In this document: positions 53,109 to 61,660 of the stretch, piece by piece | How the letters are laid out: every line of letters starts with the position of its first letter | Numbering within the stretch: the first letter of the stretch is position 1 | From: Caulobacteraceae bacterium | GTDB taxonomy: Bacteria; Pseudomonadota; Alphaproteobacteria; Caulobacterales; Caulobacteraceae | Direction: 5' to 3' | Length of the DNA: 64,000 nt | Assembly (NCBI GenBank): GCA_030446805.1 | Contig: JAUJMO010000003.1 | Location: 350,982-414,981, forward strand | Notes under the pieces: model-generated | The model's input: the letters and a program-made list of their open reading frames with translations, nothing else | The model's database searches: none | What the model was told of the DNA's origin: nothing | Made by a program: the position numbers and the translations under genes

Positions 53109-55250
53109 CTATTTCCCCAGCCGTCGCCAGAGGTAGGTGAACTCGACAGCCCGAGCCACCGAGCGCAGCCGCCAGTCCCCCGGTCCGGGACCGCCCGCCA
53201 GCTCCCAGTAGTGCCCTCCCTGTGTATCCTCGAAGTAGTAGTTCTTGTGGCCAAGCGCGGACATCCGGGCGGAGAAGCGTCGCGCGTGACCCGGCGCGAC
53301 ACGATCGTCGTCGGTCGATGTGATGATCAGGGGTGGCGGATAAGGCCCGGCTTTGGCGAGCTTCTGCATCGGCGAGTAGGTCGCCAGCACGGCACGCATC
53401 TTCGGGTCCCGCGGATCGCCGTACTCCGCCGTCCAGCTCGCGCCCGGGGGCAGCGCGTGATAGTTCAGCATGTCGATCAAGGGACCGCCTGTCACGACAG
53501 CGTTCATCAGGTCGGGCCGTTGCTCCATGACCACGGCGGTCATCAGCCCCCCGTTTGAGCGTCCCATGATGCCGGTTGTGGTGGGAGAGGCGACCTTGCG
53601 GGCATGCAGATCCTGCAGAACCGCGATCATGTCGTCGTAGGGTTGTTGGCGGTTCACGCCCTGCGCCCCGCGGTGCCAGTCCGGGCCTCGCTCACCCCCG
53701 CCACGGATGTAGGCGTGCACGTACACGCCGCCCGGCTCCACCCATAGCTTGCCGAAGATCGGCTCGTACCGGGGGGTGACCGCCACGTCGAAGCCGCCGT
53801 AGCCGTAGACCAGCGTCGGATTGCGACCGTCGAGCTTGAGAACGCCGCGGTGGACGACCGTATAGGCCACCCGCGTCCCATCGCGGCTTCGCGCTTCGAA
53901 CAGCTGCATCTTCAGGCCCGTGGGATCGAAGGCCGGCGGACGCGCGTAGAGGACGCGGGCCTTACCTGTGACGGGATCGGCGAGCAGGAGCTCTTCCGGG
54001 GAGATCGGCGACTCCGCCTTGAGGAATAGCCGGCCCTGCTCCAGCCCGAGCAGCGAGACGAAGCCGTCCGTCGCCAGCGGCACGGTGCGCGCGCGCCATC
54101 CGCCCGCCGGGGATGGCGCCGCCTCGACAATGGCGCTGCGGTAGTTCCGCAGCAGCTCCAGATAGAGCTTGCCCGGCGCGGACGCCGCCCCGCGGACGGC
54201 CTCCCCCTCGGCCGGCTGGTAGATCGCCTCAAGCGTCCCGATCCGCTGCTCGCGCAGCAACGGCTCAAGCGGCGCCGCGGCCACTACGCCTGCCGGGAGC
54301 GGCGGCTGGTTCGCCACGCCCCAAGGGGCATTCAGCCGCATCAGCAGCCGTCCTTCGTGAACGCCCAACATCTCCGCGAGTGGCGGCAGCGCCAGCGGGC
54401 GACGGGTCCCGTCGAGGCGCACCAGGCTGTATTCGCGCCTGAAGAAGTCCGGATGGCGGGCGACTACGAAACCCTCCACCCCCGCGGCCCGGATCAATGA
54501 GACGCTCAGCCCCGCATCGCTCCGCTCGCCGGTGAACAGGGTCTTCGCGGAACGGAGCGGCGTCCCTCGCCGCCATAGCCGCACGGTGCGCGGCAGATCG
54601 GACTCGTTCACCGAGTCCGCTTCGAGGACCGGCGCAACCAGCAAGGTGTCGCGATCGTACCACCAGGCTCGCGCCTTGCTCTCGGGGATGAAGAAACCGC
54701 CCTGCACGAAGGCCTTGGCGTCGAGGTCGAACTCGCGGGTGACGCCCGCGTCCTTGCCTTTGTCCGAAAGCCGGACCAGGCAGCGCCGCTCCTGACACGC
54801 CGCACCGGCGAAAAGCCACTGCCGTCCCTCCGCCTTGGAGAGCTGGTCCAGGTCAAGCACGGTCTCCCAGACCGGCGCGCCGGCGAAGTAGGCCCGAGTG
54901 TCGGTCCGCCGCCACACCCCAACGGGCCGATCACGATCCTGCCGATACTCATAAGCAGCGCCGGCCATGATCCTGGCCTCGGGGATACGGCCGGGGTCGG
55001 TGAGCACGGCCGCAGCCCCCGCCCTCAGCCGTTCGAACTGCGGGTCAGCCCGAAGCTCGTTCAGAGTCTTCCGGTTTCGCCCGGCGACCCAGCGCAAGGC
55101 GGGCCGCCCGTGGGCTTCGTCGAGCCAGGCGGGGCCGTGCAGCCCCGCCTCCCTACCGGGCGCCGCCGCTTGCCCGGCCGCTGCATGCGCCCAAAGCACG
55201 GCGGCCACGGTGACGGCTGTCCGGAGGCAACGACGAAGTGATGCATCCAT
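53109..55250 (-). CDS. Exported S9 family serine peptidase (prolyl oligopeptidase-like)
   Basis: 713 aa with a signal peptide (about residues 7-27). The N-terminal beta-propeller has ILVRLDG-like repeats; the C-terminal alpha/beta hydrolase domain has the nucleophile GIMGRSNGGLMTAVVMEQRP, an Asp in IITSTDDDRVAPGHARRF, and a His in FEDTQGGHYWEL. LVYGYGGFDV and GGGERGPDWHRGAQ are S9A/C features. It cleaves proline-containing or other short peptides in the periplasm. Immediately upstream lies the 3' relic of a TonB receptor, so it was likely part of a peptide-uptake locus with the Lrp gene. Confidence 0.92.
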   Translation of the reverse strand: MDASLRRCLRTAVTVAAVLWAHAAAGQAAAPGREAGLHGPAWLDEAHGRPALRWVAGRNRKTLNELRADPQFERLRAGAAAVLTDPGRIPEARIMAGAAYEYRQDRDRPVGVWRRTDTRAYFAGAPVWETVLDLDQLSKAEGRQWLFAGAACQERRCLVRLSDKGKDAGVTREFDLDAKAFVQGGFFIPESKARAWWYDRDTLLVAPVLEADSVNESDLPRTVRLWRRGTPLRSAKTLFTGERSDAGLSVSLIRAAGVEGFVVARHPDFFRREYSLVRLDGTRRPLALPPLAEMLGVHEGRLLMRLNAPWGVANQPPLPAGVVAAAPLEPLLREQRIGTLEAIYQPAEGEAVRGAASAPGKLYLELLRNYRSAIVEAAPSPAGGWRARTVPLATDGFVSLLGLEQGRLFLKAESPISPEELLLADPVTGKARVLYARPPAFDPTGLKMQLFEARSRDGTRVAYTVVHRGVLKLDGRNPTLVYGYGGFDVAVTPRYEPIFGKLWVEPGGVYVHAYIRGGGERGPDWHRGAQGVNRQQPYDDMIAVLQDLHARKVASPTTTGIMGRSNGGLMTAVVMEQRPDLMNAVVTGGPLIDMLNYHALPPGASWTAEYGDPRDPKMRAVLATYSPMQKLAKAGPYPPPLIITSTDDDRVAPGHARRFSARMSALGHKNYYFEDTQGGHYWELAGGPGPGDWRLRSVARAVEFTYLWRRLGK

Positions 55251-55339
55251 GTGTTGTGCTCTCCAGTGCGGCCGTCCGGCTTCCCGGCAGCGAGCTTGAC
55301 GAAGCTGGTCGGTTTGCAGCGCTTCGCCAAGCTCGCGTT

Positions 55340-55402
55340 TCAGAGTCTGAGGCTCACCCCGACGTAGAAGAAGCGGCCGAGGATCGGATAGATCTCTGCG
55401 CC
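55340..55402 (-). pseudogene. C-terminal relic of a TonB-dependent receptor gene
   Basis: Between an in-frame TAG (55403-55405) and a TGA (55340-55342), 20 codons read EIYPILGRFFYVGVSLRL. This is the last beta-strand and terminal motif of a TonB-dependent receptor (YPIxGRxFxVGxxxxL type). It lies upstream of the S9 peptidase gene in the same orientation; the rest of the receptor is absent. Confidence 0.7.
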
Positions 55403-55676
55403 CTACGTGCGACGGACCTCAACCCTGATAAGAAGACGACGTCGCCAATGCCCCTGCCGTTCTATGCCAGTCTCGGACGCCCTCTTCCCGAGGAGCATCA
55501 CTCACGACACCATAGACCTGGGACCGTAGCGTCAATGGGGTCCGGATATATCCGGTTTCCAAAAGCCTTCTCCGAAGGCCTATACTCGAAAGCCGACCGC
55601 TCACCGAAGAAATATGGCGGCAACCCTTCGGAGAGCGGATCGAGAGCGCATTCGCGCGCAAGCTCAGAGCAAGACG

Positions 55677-56132
55677 ATGATCGATGGCACCGACAAGCGG
55701 ATCCTGAGAGCCCTCCAAGCCGACGGCCGGATCACGAACCAGGAGTTGGCGAGGCGGTGTAACCTGTCGCCCTCGGCCTGCTTCGACCGGGTCAAGCGGC
55801 TGCGGGAGAGCGGGGTCATTACCGGCCACACGGTCCTGCTTGACCCGGAGAAGCTGGACCGGGCGCTTCTGATCTTCATCGAAGTGATGCTCGAACGCAC
55901 CACAAGCGAGCTCGTTGATGAGTTCGTCCGCCGCATCAGGCGCATCCCGGAGGTGCTGGAGTGCCACATGGTGGCCGGCGGCTTCGATTACCTCATCAAA
56001 GCGCGCGTCAAGGACGTGGCGGCTTACCGAACCTTCCTGGGGGACGTCCTGTGCGAGCTCCCAGGAGTCCGTGAGACGCGGACTTATACCGTTCTGGAAG
56101 AGGTGAAGAGCACGACGCATTTGCCGTTGTGA
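55677..56132 (+). CDS. Lrp/AsnC-family transcriptional regulator
   Basis: 151 aa. The N-terminal HTH is IDGTDKRILRALQADGRITN, QELARRCNLSPSACFDRVKR; the C-terminal RAM domain has LLDPEKLDRALLIFIEVMLE, VLECHMVAGGFDYLIKARVK and PGVRETRTYTVLEEVKSTTH. It binds an amino acid and controls genes of amino acid use. ATG 55677 is chosen as it gives the usual Lrp N-terminus; an ATG at 55614 adds 21 basic residues. It is divergent from the S9 peptidase and the receptor relic, so a peptide/amino-acid role fits; control of the distant putA is also possible since Lrp-type PutR proteins are known. Confidence 0.93.
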   Translation: MIDGTDKRILRALQADGRITNQELARRCNLSPSACFDRVKRLRESGVITGHTVLLDPEKLDRALLIFIEVMLERTTSELVDEFVRRIRRIPEVLECHMVAGGFDYLIKARVKDVAAYRTFLGDVLCELPGVRETRTYTVLEEVKSTTHLPL

Positions 56133-56591
56133 GAGAACTCGTCACCTCGCGCTCCCTTTTTCAAATCATGCACTGACGGAAGGGGGCTCAGCGTGGGCTG
56201 ACGTATTGGGCGCTTCGGAAGGACCGCACCAAGGCTGGGCGCGTCCATTCGCCCGAGCACGCGTTGACCGGGTTCAAGCTGGACTATTTCGGGGGGGCTG
56301 GGTGACACGCCCGGCGCGGGACGCGGCCCTGTCGCCGAGCGGGCGGTCTTGGCCAGTCGAACGTTACTATTGGGGAGCCTCAACGTAACAGCCGATCGCC
56401 GCCCGGGTGAAGCTGCATCCGGGGGGCGTCTCGCCGTAGGGGAAACCCTGCGGGCAGCATCCTGGCCAACGAGGACGGCGGGGTCGGACATCGGCGCCAT
56501 GCTTTGACACCCTGGGCTCCGGCGCGGCGGGAGGCTCCAGGTCGCGGAACCGGGCCGGGAACGGCGGGAGACCTCGAAGGTTCTTCGACCC
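56133..56591. other. Intergenic stretch of about 460 bases, no gene recognised
   Basis: Frames here are short and unrecognised. One plus-strand frame (about 56199-56305) ends in a stop and has gene-like composition, but no motif or start supports it. The region precedes the truncated DsbA/FrnE-family gene and may hold its promoter or more decayed DNA. Confidence 0.45.
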
Positions 56592-57005
56592 GTGACCCCG
56601 CACCTCGTCTACTTCGCCGATCCGATGTGCTCCTGGTGCTGGGGGTTCGCGCCCACGCTCGCAAAGCTACGCGAAACGTTCGGGGGTGAACTCCCGGTCC
56701 GGCTGATCATGGGGGGGCTGCGTCCAGGCCTCGCCCCAGCCATGACCGATGCGGTCAAGCACGAGGTGCGGACGCACTGGGAGCACGTCCGCGATGCGTC
56801 CGGTCAGCCGTTCGACTTCAGCTTCTTCGATCGCCAAGGCTTTGTGTACAACACGGACCCTGCCGCCAGAGCCGTCGTCGCCATGCGGCGAAGGGATCCG
56901 GAAGCCGCCTTGAACTTCTTCACGCGAGTTCAGAGCGCCTTCTATGCGGCGAATCGGGATGTGACCTCCGCGGCAGTGCTGGCGGACATCGCTGCCGAGG
57001 CAGGG
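56592..57005 (+). pseudogene. DsbA/FrnE-family thioredoxin-fold gene, 3'-truncated at a recombination junction
   Basis: From the GTG at 56592 the protein reads MTPHLVYFADPMCSWCWGFA (active-site CSWC), then GGLRPG, THWEHV, QPFDFSFF, FVYNTDPAARAVVAMR, FYAANRDVTSAAVLADIAA. This matches DsbA-family FrnE-like proteins, which have about 210 residues. At about base 57005 the homology stops. The open frame runs on to 57401, but that part is exactly antisense to the reductase gene, so it is not genuine. The gene lost its last third. Confidence 0.8.
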
Positions 57006-58022
57006 TACGCCCAGGTAGTTTGGCGTGTGCTGGGCGCCTTCGAGGAGGTTGCGCGCCACGACCTTCGCATCGTGACTGGACACCGGGGTGAGCGGCGGGC
57101 CCATGAGGGCCGCGTCGCCGGCGGCGTGAACGGCCGGATTGGACACGCTCTGAAGGTGGGCGTGCAGGAGCAGCCGACCCTCCTGGTGGGCTATTCCGGC
57201 GGCGTCCAAATCGAGCTCCTGAAGCGCTGGCCGTCGTCCCGCGGCATGGGCGACCATGTCCGCTTTCAAGGCGACCGGCTGATCGCCGCTCCTGGCATGC
57301 ACGGTGAACCCCTCGGCGGCCTTCTCGACAGCAAGGGCCTCGGTTCTGAGCCGAACATCCACGCCGATGTCGGCGAACCGCTCCATGAGCCACCCAACTA
57401 GGTCCGGGTCGAACTGCGGCAGGAGACGGGGGCCACGCTGAAGAATAGTGACCTGCGCGCCGGCTCTCGCCGCAAGGTGAGCGTACTCCGCCGCGATGTA
57501 CCCGCCGCCGATCAGAACGATGCGGCGCGGAAGCTCCCCCAGGTCGTAGAAGTGCTCATTCGTTAGCACGTGCTCCTGGCCCGGGATGCCCAAGCTGGTC
57601 GGTTCGGCTCCGGCGGCGATCAGGATGTTTCTCGCTTCGACCGCTTCCCCGCCGACGTCCAACGTATTCGGTCCCGTGAAACGGGCTGGACCGTGGAAGG
57701 TCTCGATCCCGTTCTCCGCGTGGCGCTTCTCGTGTTTGCCCGGGATCGGCCCGGTGAACGTGTTCTTGAAGGCGACGAGGTCGCGCCAGTCGATCCGGAC
57801 CTCGCCCTCCACGCCCTTCCCCTGCATCCGGCGGACGTGGTCCAGGAGATCGGCTCCGGCCCTGAGCATCTTCTTGGGGTCGCAACCCCGAAGGGCGCAC
57901 GTCCCGCCGTAGGGGCGGAAGTCGATGATGGCGACCCGCCAACCCGCCTTCCGGACGCGTTGCGCGGCGACCAGGGCGGCCGTTCCGGAGCCGATGACGG
58001 CGAGATCGTAGGGCGCACTCAC
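57003..58022 (-). pseudogene. MerA/glutathione-reductase-like FAD flavoenzyme, C-terminus truncated at the same junction
   Basis: GTG start at 58022. FAD site YDLAVIGSGTAALVAAQRV, redox-active disulfide GGTCALRGCDPKKML (Cys-x4-Cys), NAD site RRIVLIGGGYIAAEYAHLA, and the second FAD motif NPAVHAAGDAALMGPPLTPV. Homology continues to HTPNYLGVP (57003-57011) and then turns into antisense of the DsbA/FrnE gene. The family's C-terminal dimerisation domain (about 100 residues with the His-Glu pair) is lost, so activity is doubtful. Its place after GDCCVxC and merT/merP-like genes suggests a mercury-resistance role originally; it lacks the classic MerA GGTCVNVGC wording. Confidence 0.82.
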
Positions 58023-58032
58023 GACGGAACGA

Positions 58033-58272
58033 TCATGCGACGGCAGCGACGCTGGGCTTCGAGCAACAGCTGACCCCGGTCTCTTGGATGGGCGGACAGG
58101 GGACGTCGGCGTAGGAGCAGAACACGCAGCAGTCCCCGGCCGTCGGCCTGAGAACAGCGCCACAGCCCTTGCAGTCGTAGAAGTACTGGCAGGCGTCCGT
58201 TGGCATGGTCTCGGTCTCGACGTGAGCGCACTCAGGACATGTGGGCGTAGAGATCAGGACGACAGCGCTCAT
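58033..58272 (-). CDS. GDCCVxC-domain protein of mercury-resistance clusters
   Basis: 79 aa Cys-rich protein: ISTPTCPECAHVETETMP (CPxC site), FYDCKGCGAVLRP (CxxC), then the family motif GDCCVFCSYADVPCPPIQ. Such proteins occur in mer operons as transport accessories or zinc-ribbon-like metal binders. It overlaps the merT/merP-like gene end by 4 bases and ends 11 bases before the flavoenzyme start; it is the only intact gene of this set. Confidence 0.88.
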   Translation of the reverse strand: MSAVVLISTPTCPECAHVETETMPTDACQYFYDCKGCGAVLRPTAGDCCVFCSYADVPCPPIQETGVSCCSKPSVAAVA

Positions 58273-58813
58273 CGGCTCGGCTTCCGTGCGACCTGCGAGG
58301 GGAAGCCCGCCTTGGTCGTCGCGGCGGTCAGCGCGGCGATGTTCGCCATGGTGTCGTCATAGACGACGGTCGCTGCACCGGCCTTTTGCGAGACCTGCAC
58401 CCGAAGAACGCCGGGCACTCGCGACAGGCTCTTCTGGACGATGGGGCCCCAAGTCACACAGCTCATGTTTTTGACGGCCAGCGTGACCGTGCGTTCGGCC
58501 GCCTGGGCGAGAGGTGCGGCGCTCATGGCTATGGCGACGATCGCGGTTCGGAGCAGCAGCCTCGTGGAGCTTCCTTTCAGGCCTGGACGAACAGGGGGGG
58601 CGAACAACGGGAAAATCAGGACGGAGAGCATGAGGGCCGCAGCCGCCCAGAGAGCGGCCTTGGTCCATCTCCGAGGCGTTGGGCTGGCGCAGGCGTCTCC
58701 GGGACCGCAGCTTGTCGGGCGACGATAGACGGCCAGGAGCCCGGCTCCGACACAGAGCAGGCCGAGGCGAGGAGAATCGGCTGGTAAGAGGCCAGAGCCG
58801 TCAGGCTGCACAT
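58269..58813 (-). pseudogene. Fused MerT C-terminal fragment and MerP-like domain, 5'-truncated and frameshifted
   Basis: One frame gives the MerT segment SLTALASYQPILLA (58813-58760); the next MerT segment LGLLCVGAGLLAVYRRP is one frame over, so a base is missing near 58765. The N-terminal part of MerT with its Cys pairs is absent. MerT then runs without a stop into a MerP-like domain with a signal-like helix and AERTVTLAVKNMSCVTWGPI. Where normal MerP has CxxC, here it is CVTW: the second Cys is lost. The expected MerP start codon appears as ACG after AAAGGAAG. Both parts are likely non-functional. Confidence 0.75.
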
Positions 58814-58915
58814 GGCGCATAGCGAACGTTCAAGGCGTCGTGTGACGGGGGGCGGAATGTGAGGTAACCAAAGCGGCTAAGCCTTGGCCCTTGTGCTAGC
58901 CTTTCGAGGAAGCGG

Positions 58916-58929
58916 TGGCGGAGAGGGTG
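58916..58929 (-). other. Putative attachment-site core (tRNA-Ser 3' end identity)
   Basis: The reverse complement is CACCCTCTCCGCCA, identical to the 3' acceptor end plus CCA typical of many bacterial tRNA-Ser genes. The bases beyond it do not continue as tRNA. It lies about 100 bases before a P4-type integrase gene, the usual place of attL/attR of elements that insert at the 3' end of a tRNA gene. The intact tRNA-Ser would then be at the element's other end, outside the window. Confidence 0.45.
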
Positions 58930-59026
58930 TCCGCCCAGATAGAGATCGCGAGAGTGCGATAACGTGCGCTAAACTACCGTAGCACAACGCACTTTGCCAC
59001 GAACCACTTATCCGACATAGTCCATT

Positions 59027-60328
59027 GTGGTGCGCCTCCAGCCCACATTCGATGTGGGCGAATATGTGGGCGGCCGGAGTTCGACGGAGTGTGCTTTGGG
59101 CGGTAGGGGCAAGCATCCGGATAAGGCGCTCACCAGCGTGCAGGTACGCGCGCTGAAAGTGCCTGGCCGTTATGCGGATGGCAACGGCCTGTATCTCGTC
59201 GTTGAGCCGTCCGGCTCGAAGCGATGGCTACTTCGCACAGTGGTCGAGAGTCGGCGTCGCGACATCGGCCTCGGTGGCGCGAGTCTCGTCACACTCGCTG
59301 AAGCACGCGAGAAGGCGCACGCCTACCGCAAGCTCGCGCGTGACGGCGGCGATCCGCTTGCTGAGCGGCGGAAGGCCCGCGCGACAGTGCCGACCTTTGC
59401 TGAGGCGGCAGAGCAGGTCCATGCCGAGCACAAGGCCTCGTGGGAGAACCCGAAGCACGTGCAGCAGTGGATTAGGACACTCGAGACCTACGCCAACCCG
59501 CATTTCGGCACCCGCCGCGTCGATCAGATCGCTACCCCCGACGTGTTGCGGGCTCTTGCGCCGATCTGGTTGACGAAGCCGGAGACCGCTCGTCGGGTGC
59601 GCCAGCGGATCGGCACCGTGCTGAACTGGGCGAAAGCCGCCGGTCACCGCTCTGGCGAGAACCCCGTCGATGGCGTGGCGAAGGGGTTGCCGAAGCAGGG
59701 AGGCGAGGTCGAGCACCATGCCGCATTGCCCTACGCCGAGGTCCCGTCCTTCGTGGCGCGCCTGCGTTCGTCAGACTCAGGCGAGGTGGCTCGTCTCGCC
59801 TTCGAGTTCCTCATCTTGACGGCACTACGCACGAGCGAGGTGCTCGGGGCGCGGTGGCAGGAGATCGACGAGGCGGAGAAGGTATGGACCGTTCCAGCCG
59901 ACCGCATGAAGAAGCGTCGGGTACATCGGGTGCCCCTGAGCCCCCGCGCGTCCGAGATATTGGACCGGGCCAAGCTGCTGGCCGGTGACAGCCCGTTTAT
60001 ATTTCCCGGCCGCTCACCCGCGAAGCCGATGTCGAACATGGTGTTCAGCATGGCGCTGCGACGGATGAACGTGCCTGTGACGGCGCACGGTTTCCGCTCC
60101 TCCTTCCGGGACTGGGCGGCCGAAGAGACCAGGTACCCGCGCGAGGTGGCCGAGGCGGCGCTGGCGCATGTGGTCGAAAACCGGGTCGAGGCCGCATACC
60201 GGCGCGGCGACCTTCTAGAGAAGCGCCGCGAATTGATGGAGGCTTGGGCTACGTTCTGCGGCACCGTGCCTACCGAGCGACAATCTGCAGAGGGAGCCGC
60301 AAGCGATGTCCCAATCGAAGAAGGCTGA
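59027..60328 (+). CDS. P4-type tyrosine integrase
   Basis: Up to 433 aa from GTG 59027. The N-terminal DUF4102-like domain is LTSVQVRALKVPGRYADGNG, LYLVVEPSGSKRWLLR, RDIGLGGASLVTLAEAREKA. The core-binding part follows (ADQVHAEHKASW-like region, about 120-200). The catalytic residues are Arg in TALRTSEVLGARW, His-x-x-Arg in TAHGFRSSFRDWA, a His in LAHVVENRV and Tyr in EAAYRRGDLLEKR. The domain begins about 33 residues in and a hairpin lies at 59041-59059, so translation may really start at the TTG at 59096. It catalyses site-specific integration and excision. Its 3' end overlaps the next gene by 23 bases. Confidence 0.93.
   Translation: MVRLQPTFDVGEYVGGRSSTECALGGRGKHPDKALTSVQVRALKVPGRYADGNGLYLVVEPSGSKRWLLRTVVESRRRDIGLGGASLVTLAEAREKAHAYRKLARDGGDPLAERRKARATVPTFAEAAEQVHAEHKASWENPKHVQQWIRTLETYANPHFGTRRVDQIATPDVLRALAPIWLTKPETARRVRQRIGTVLNWAKAAGHRSGENPVDGVAKGLPKQGGEVEHHAALPYAEVPSFVARLRSSDSGEVARLAFEFLILTALRTSEVLGARWQEIDEAEKVWTVPADRMKKRRVHRVPLSPRASEILDRAKLLAGDSPFIFPGRSPAKPMSNMVFSMALRRMNVPVTAHGFRSSFRDWAAEETRYPREVAEAALAHVVENRVEAAYRRGDLLEKRRELMEAWATFCGTVPTERQSAEGAASDVPIEEG
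59041..59071. repeat. Hairpin and direct repeat of ATGTGGGC at the integrase start
   Basis: GCCCACAT, 3 bases, ATGTGGGC is a perfect inverted repeat (59041-59059), and ATGTGGGC recurs at 59064-59071. This could be an integrase arm-type or excisionase site, or an operator for int. Confidence 0.6.
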
Positions 60329-61355
60329 CCCCCGGGTGGTCATCGAAGACGCTTGGCGGAGCGTGCAAGCCTACGATGCCCAACATAGTACCGATCGCCT
60401 CGCGCAAGATGCCCCGCGCTTTGTCGATTACGCCTGGAAGCGTTTTGATCCGAAAACGGTTCTGACCGTCCTTATGTCGGAGAAACCGGCCTACAAAGCC
60501 TTGAAGCCCATTCTATTCTCCGGCTTTTGTACCTGGGTCGTTTGCCCAAAGCGGATCCAACTCCGGCAACACGGAATGTTGCTCGTCGGCATCGAGCATA
60601 TGAGGTGGGCGGAAGTATTAGGTCGGGCGGCCTTTGCCGGGCGTGACATTCCGAACCACGACCTCCTGGGAGACATCATGGGCCGTCTCCGCGCCCTAGG
60701 TCAGGACTTCTACAGCGACTTCTACTATCCGATCGGTGGGTTGGCCCAAGTAGTCCGTTCAACGACGCCGAGGAACTTTGAGCGTAGTCTTGCGCATCAC
60801 TCCAAGGATGCGCTCGCTATCGTTTGGATCATGCAGATATATGATTATCATGCCAAGAACTTGGGCAACAAGGAATTGTACTGGCCAGCCTCGGGAGGAA
60901 AGGGTTACGAACTGGTAAGGGTATTGGAGAGTGCGCAACAAGATAAACTCGGCATCAACGAAAAGGCTTCGGAAAGACGCTGGAAGAGTCTGAAATCCAG
61001 TGCCGCTCTCATCTACGCTGCGTCAACAATAGTTGCTGATGAGGGGCAAAGCCTTTTTGAGGCAATCTGTGCTGGAGAGGCGACTTTTGAGGAACATGGC
61101 GACCATTTGGCTAGCTGGATCGGGCGTGCACGCTACGCCGCCGAGACCATTCTTGGCGAACTGACGACGCCGGAGATCGGGCAGACAAACGCCGCGCTGC
61201 TGCCGGACATAACCCCTGAGCCAACACCAGAGCCGCCACTCAGCACAGTCGAAAAAGAGCGCATTGAGGCTGCGTTCAACAGGGAGACGATCAACAAAGG
61301 CCGTCGCGAGGCGGAACGCCGAAGGCGCTTAGCACTGACCCTGGGGGGCGCGTAA
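60306..61355 (+). CDS. Unrecognised element-encoded protein of 349 aa
   Basis: ATG at 60306, inside the end of int, so probably translated in step with it. It is mostly helical and soluble; there is no signal or membrane segment. Visible features: SGFCTWVVCPKRIQ (two Cys seven apart), RWAEVLGRAAFAGRDIPNHD, YHAKNLGNKELYW, and a basic C-terminal helix (KGRREAERRRRLALTLGG) after a Pro-rich spacer PEPTPEPPLS. Base composition is less GC-rich than the core genes, in line with transfer. No family recognised. A hairpin overlaps its stop codon. Confidence 0.8.
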   Translation: MSQSKKADPRVVIEDAWRSVQAYDAQHSTDRLAQDAPRFVDYAWKRFDPKTVLTVLMSEKPAYKALKPILFSGFCTWVVCPKRIQLRQHGMLLVGIEHMRWAEVLGRAAFAGRDIPNHDLLGDIMGRLRALGQDFYSDFYYPIGGLAQVVRSTTPRNFERSLAHHSKDALAIVWIMQIYDYHAKNLGNKELYWPASGGKGYELVRVLESAQQDKLGINEKASERRWKSLKSSAALIYAASTIVADEGQSLFEAICAGEATFEEHGDHLASWIGRARYAAETILGELTTPEIGQTNAALLPDITPEPTPEPPLSTVEKERIEAAFNRETINKGRREAERRRRLALTLGGA

Positions 61356-61367
61356 CACCCCCAGGGT
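61338..61367 (+). terminator. Hairpin overlapping the stop codon of the 349-aa gene
   Basis: ACCCTGGGGG (61338-61347) pairs with CCCCCAGGGT (61358-61367); the TAA lies in the 10-base loop. No T run follows, so this could be a Rho-independent terminator of weak type or an mRNA stabiliser. Confidence 0.45.
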
Positions 61368-61444
61368 GACGGGAGCAGGGGGAATATTGGAAGCCGAAGC
61401 CCCTCGATACTGAGCTGTCGTCCCCTTTCGGACGGAGCAGCATC

Positions 61445-61660
61445 ATGAACTACCACCCTGGCCTTCCTCAGACTGGCTTTGTCACCAGAGAATGGCTGAA
61501 GCGCCATCTCTGCATCAGCAACTCGACTCTGCATCAGTGGGTTGCTGACAAGCGCCTTCCCGCGCCCGTGAAGATCGGCCCCCGCGCTGTCCGTTTCCGC
61601 GCCGAAGATGTGCGAGCATTTCTAGAAAGTGCAAAACGCAGCACCGAGGAGGTGGGGTAG
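61445..61660 (+). CDS. AlpA-type excisionase/regulator
   Basis: 71 aa winged-helix protein: GFVTREWLKRHLCISNSTLH, QWVADKRLPAPVKIGPRAVR, FRAEDVRAFLESAK, the MerR-like HTH of AlpA/Xis proteins found in P4-like satellites and integrative elements. It likely binds attachment or promoter DNA to switch excision or int expression. A GGAG precedes the ATG. The stop codon overlaps the next gene's GTG (TAGTG). Confidence 0.9.
   Translation: MNYHPGLPQTGFVTREWLKRHLCISNSTLHQWVADKRLPAPVKIGPRAVRFRAEDVRAFLESAKRSTEEVG

Noticed and set aside
56199..56305. Short plus-strand frame with plausible composition before the DsbA-like fragment
   Set aside because: No start codon with ribosome-binding site and no recognisable motif; too short to support.
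57006..57401. Extension of the DsbA/FrnE-like frame to 57401
   Set aside because: After about 57005 the frame is purely antisense to the flavoenzyme; homology to the DsbA family ends there.
58880..58960. Intact tRNA-Ser gene
   Set aside because: Only the last 14 bases match a tRNA-Ser end; no T-loop, anticodon stem or D-loop follows on either side.
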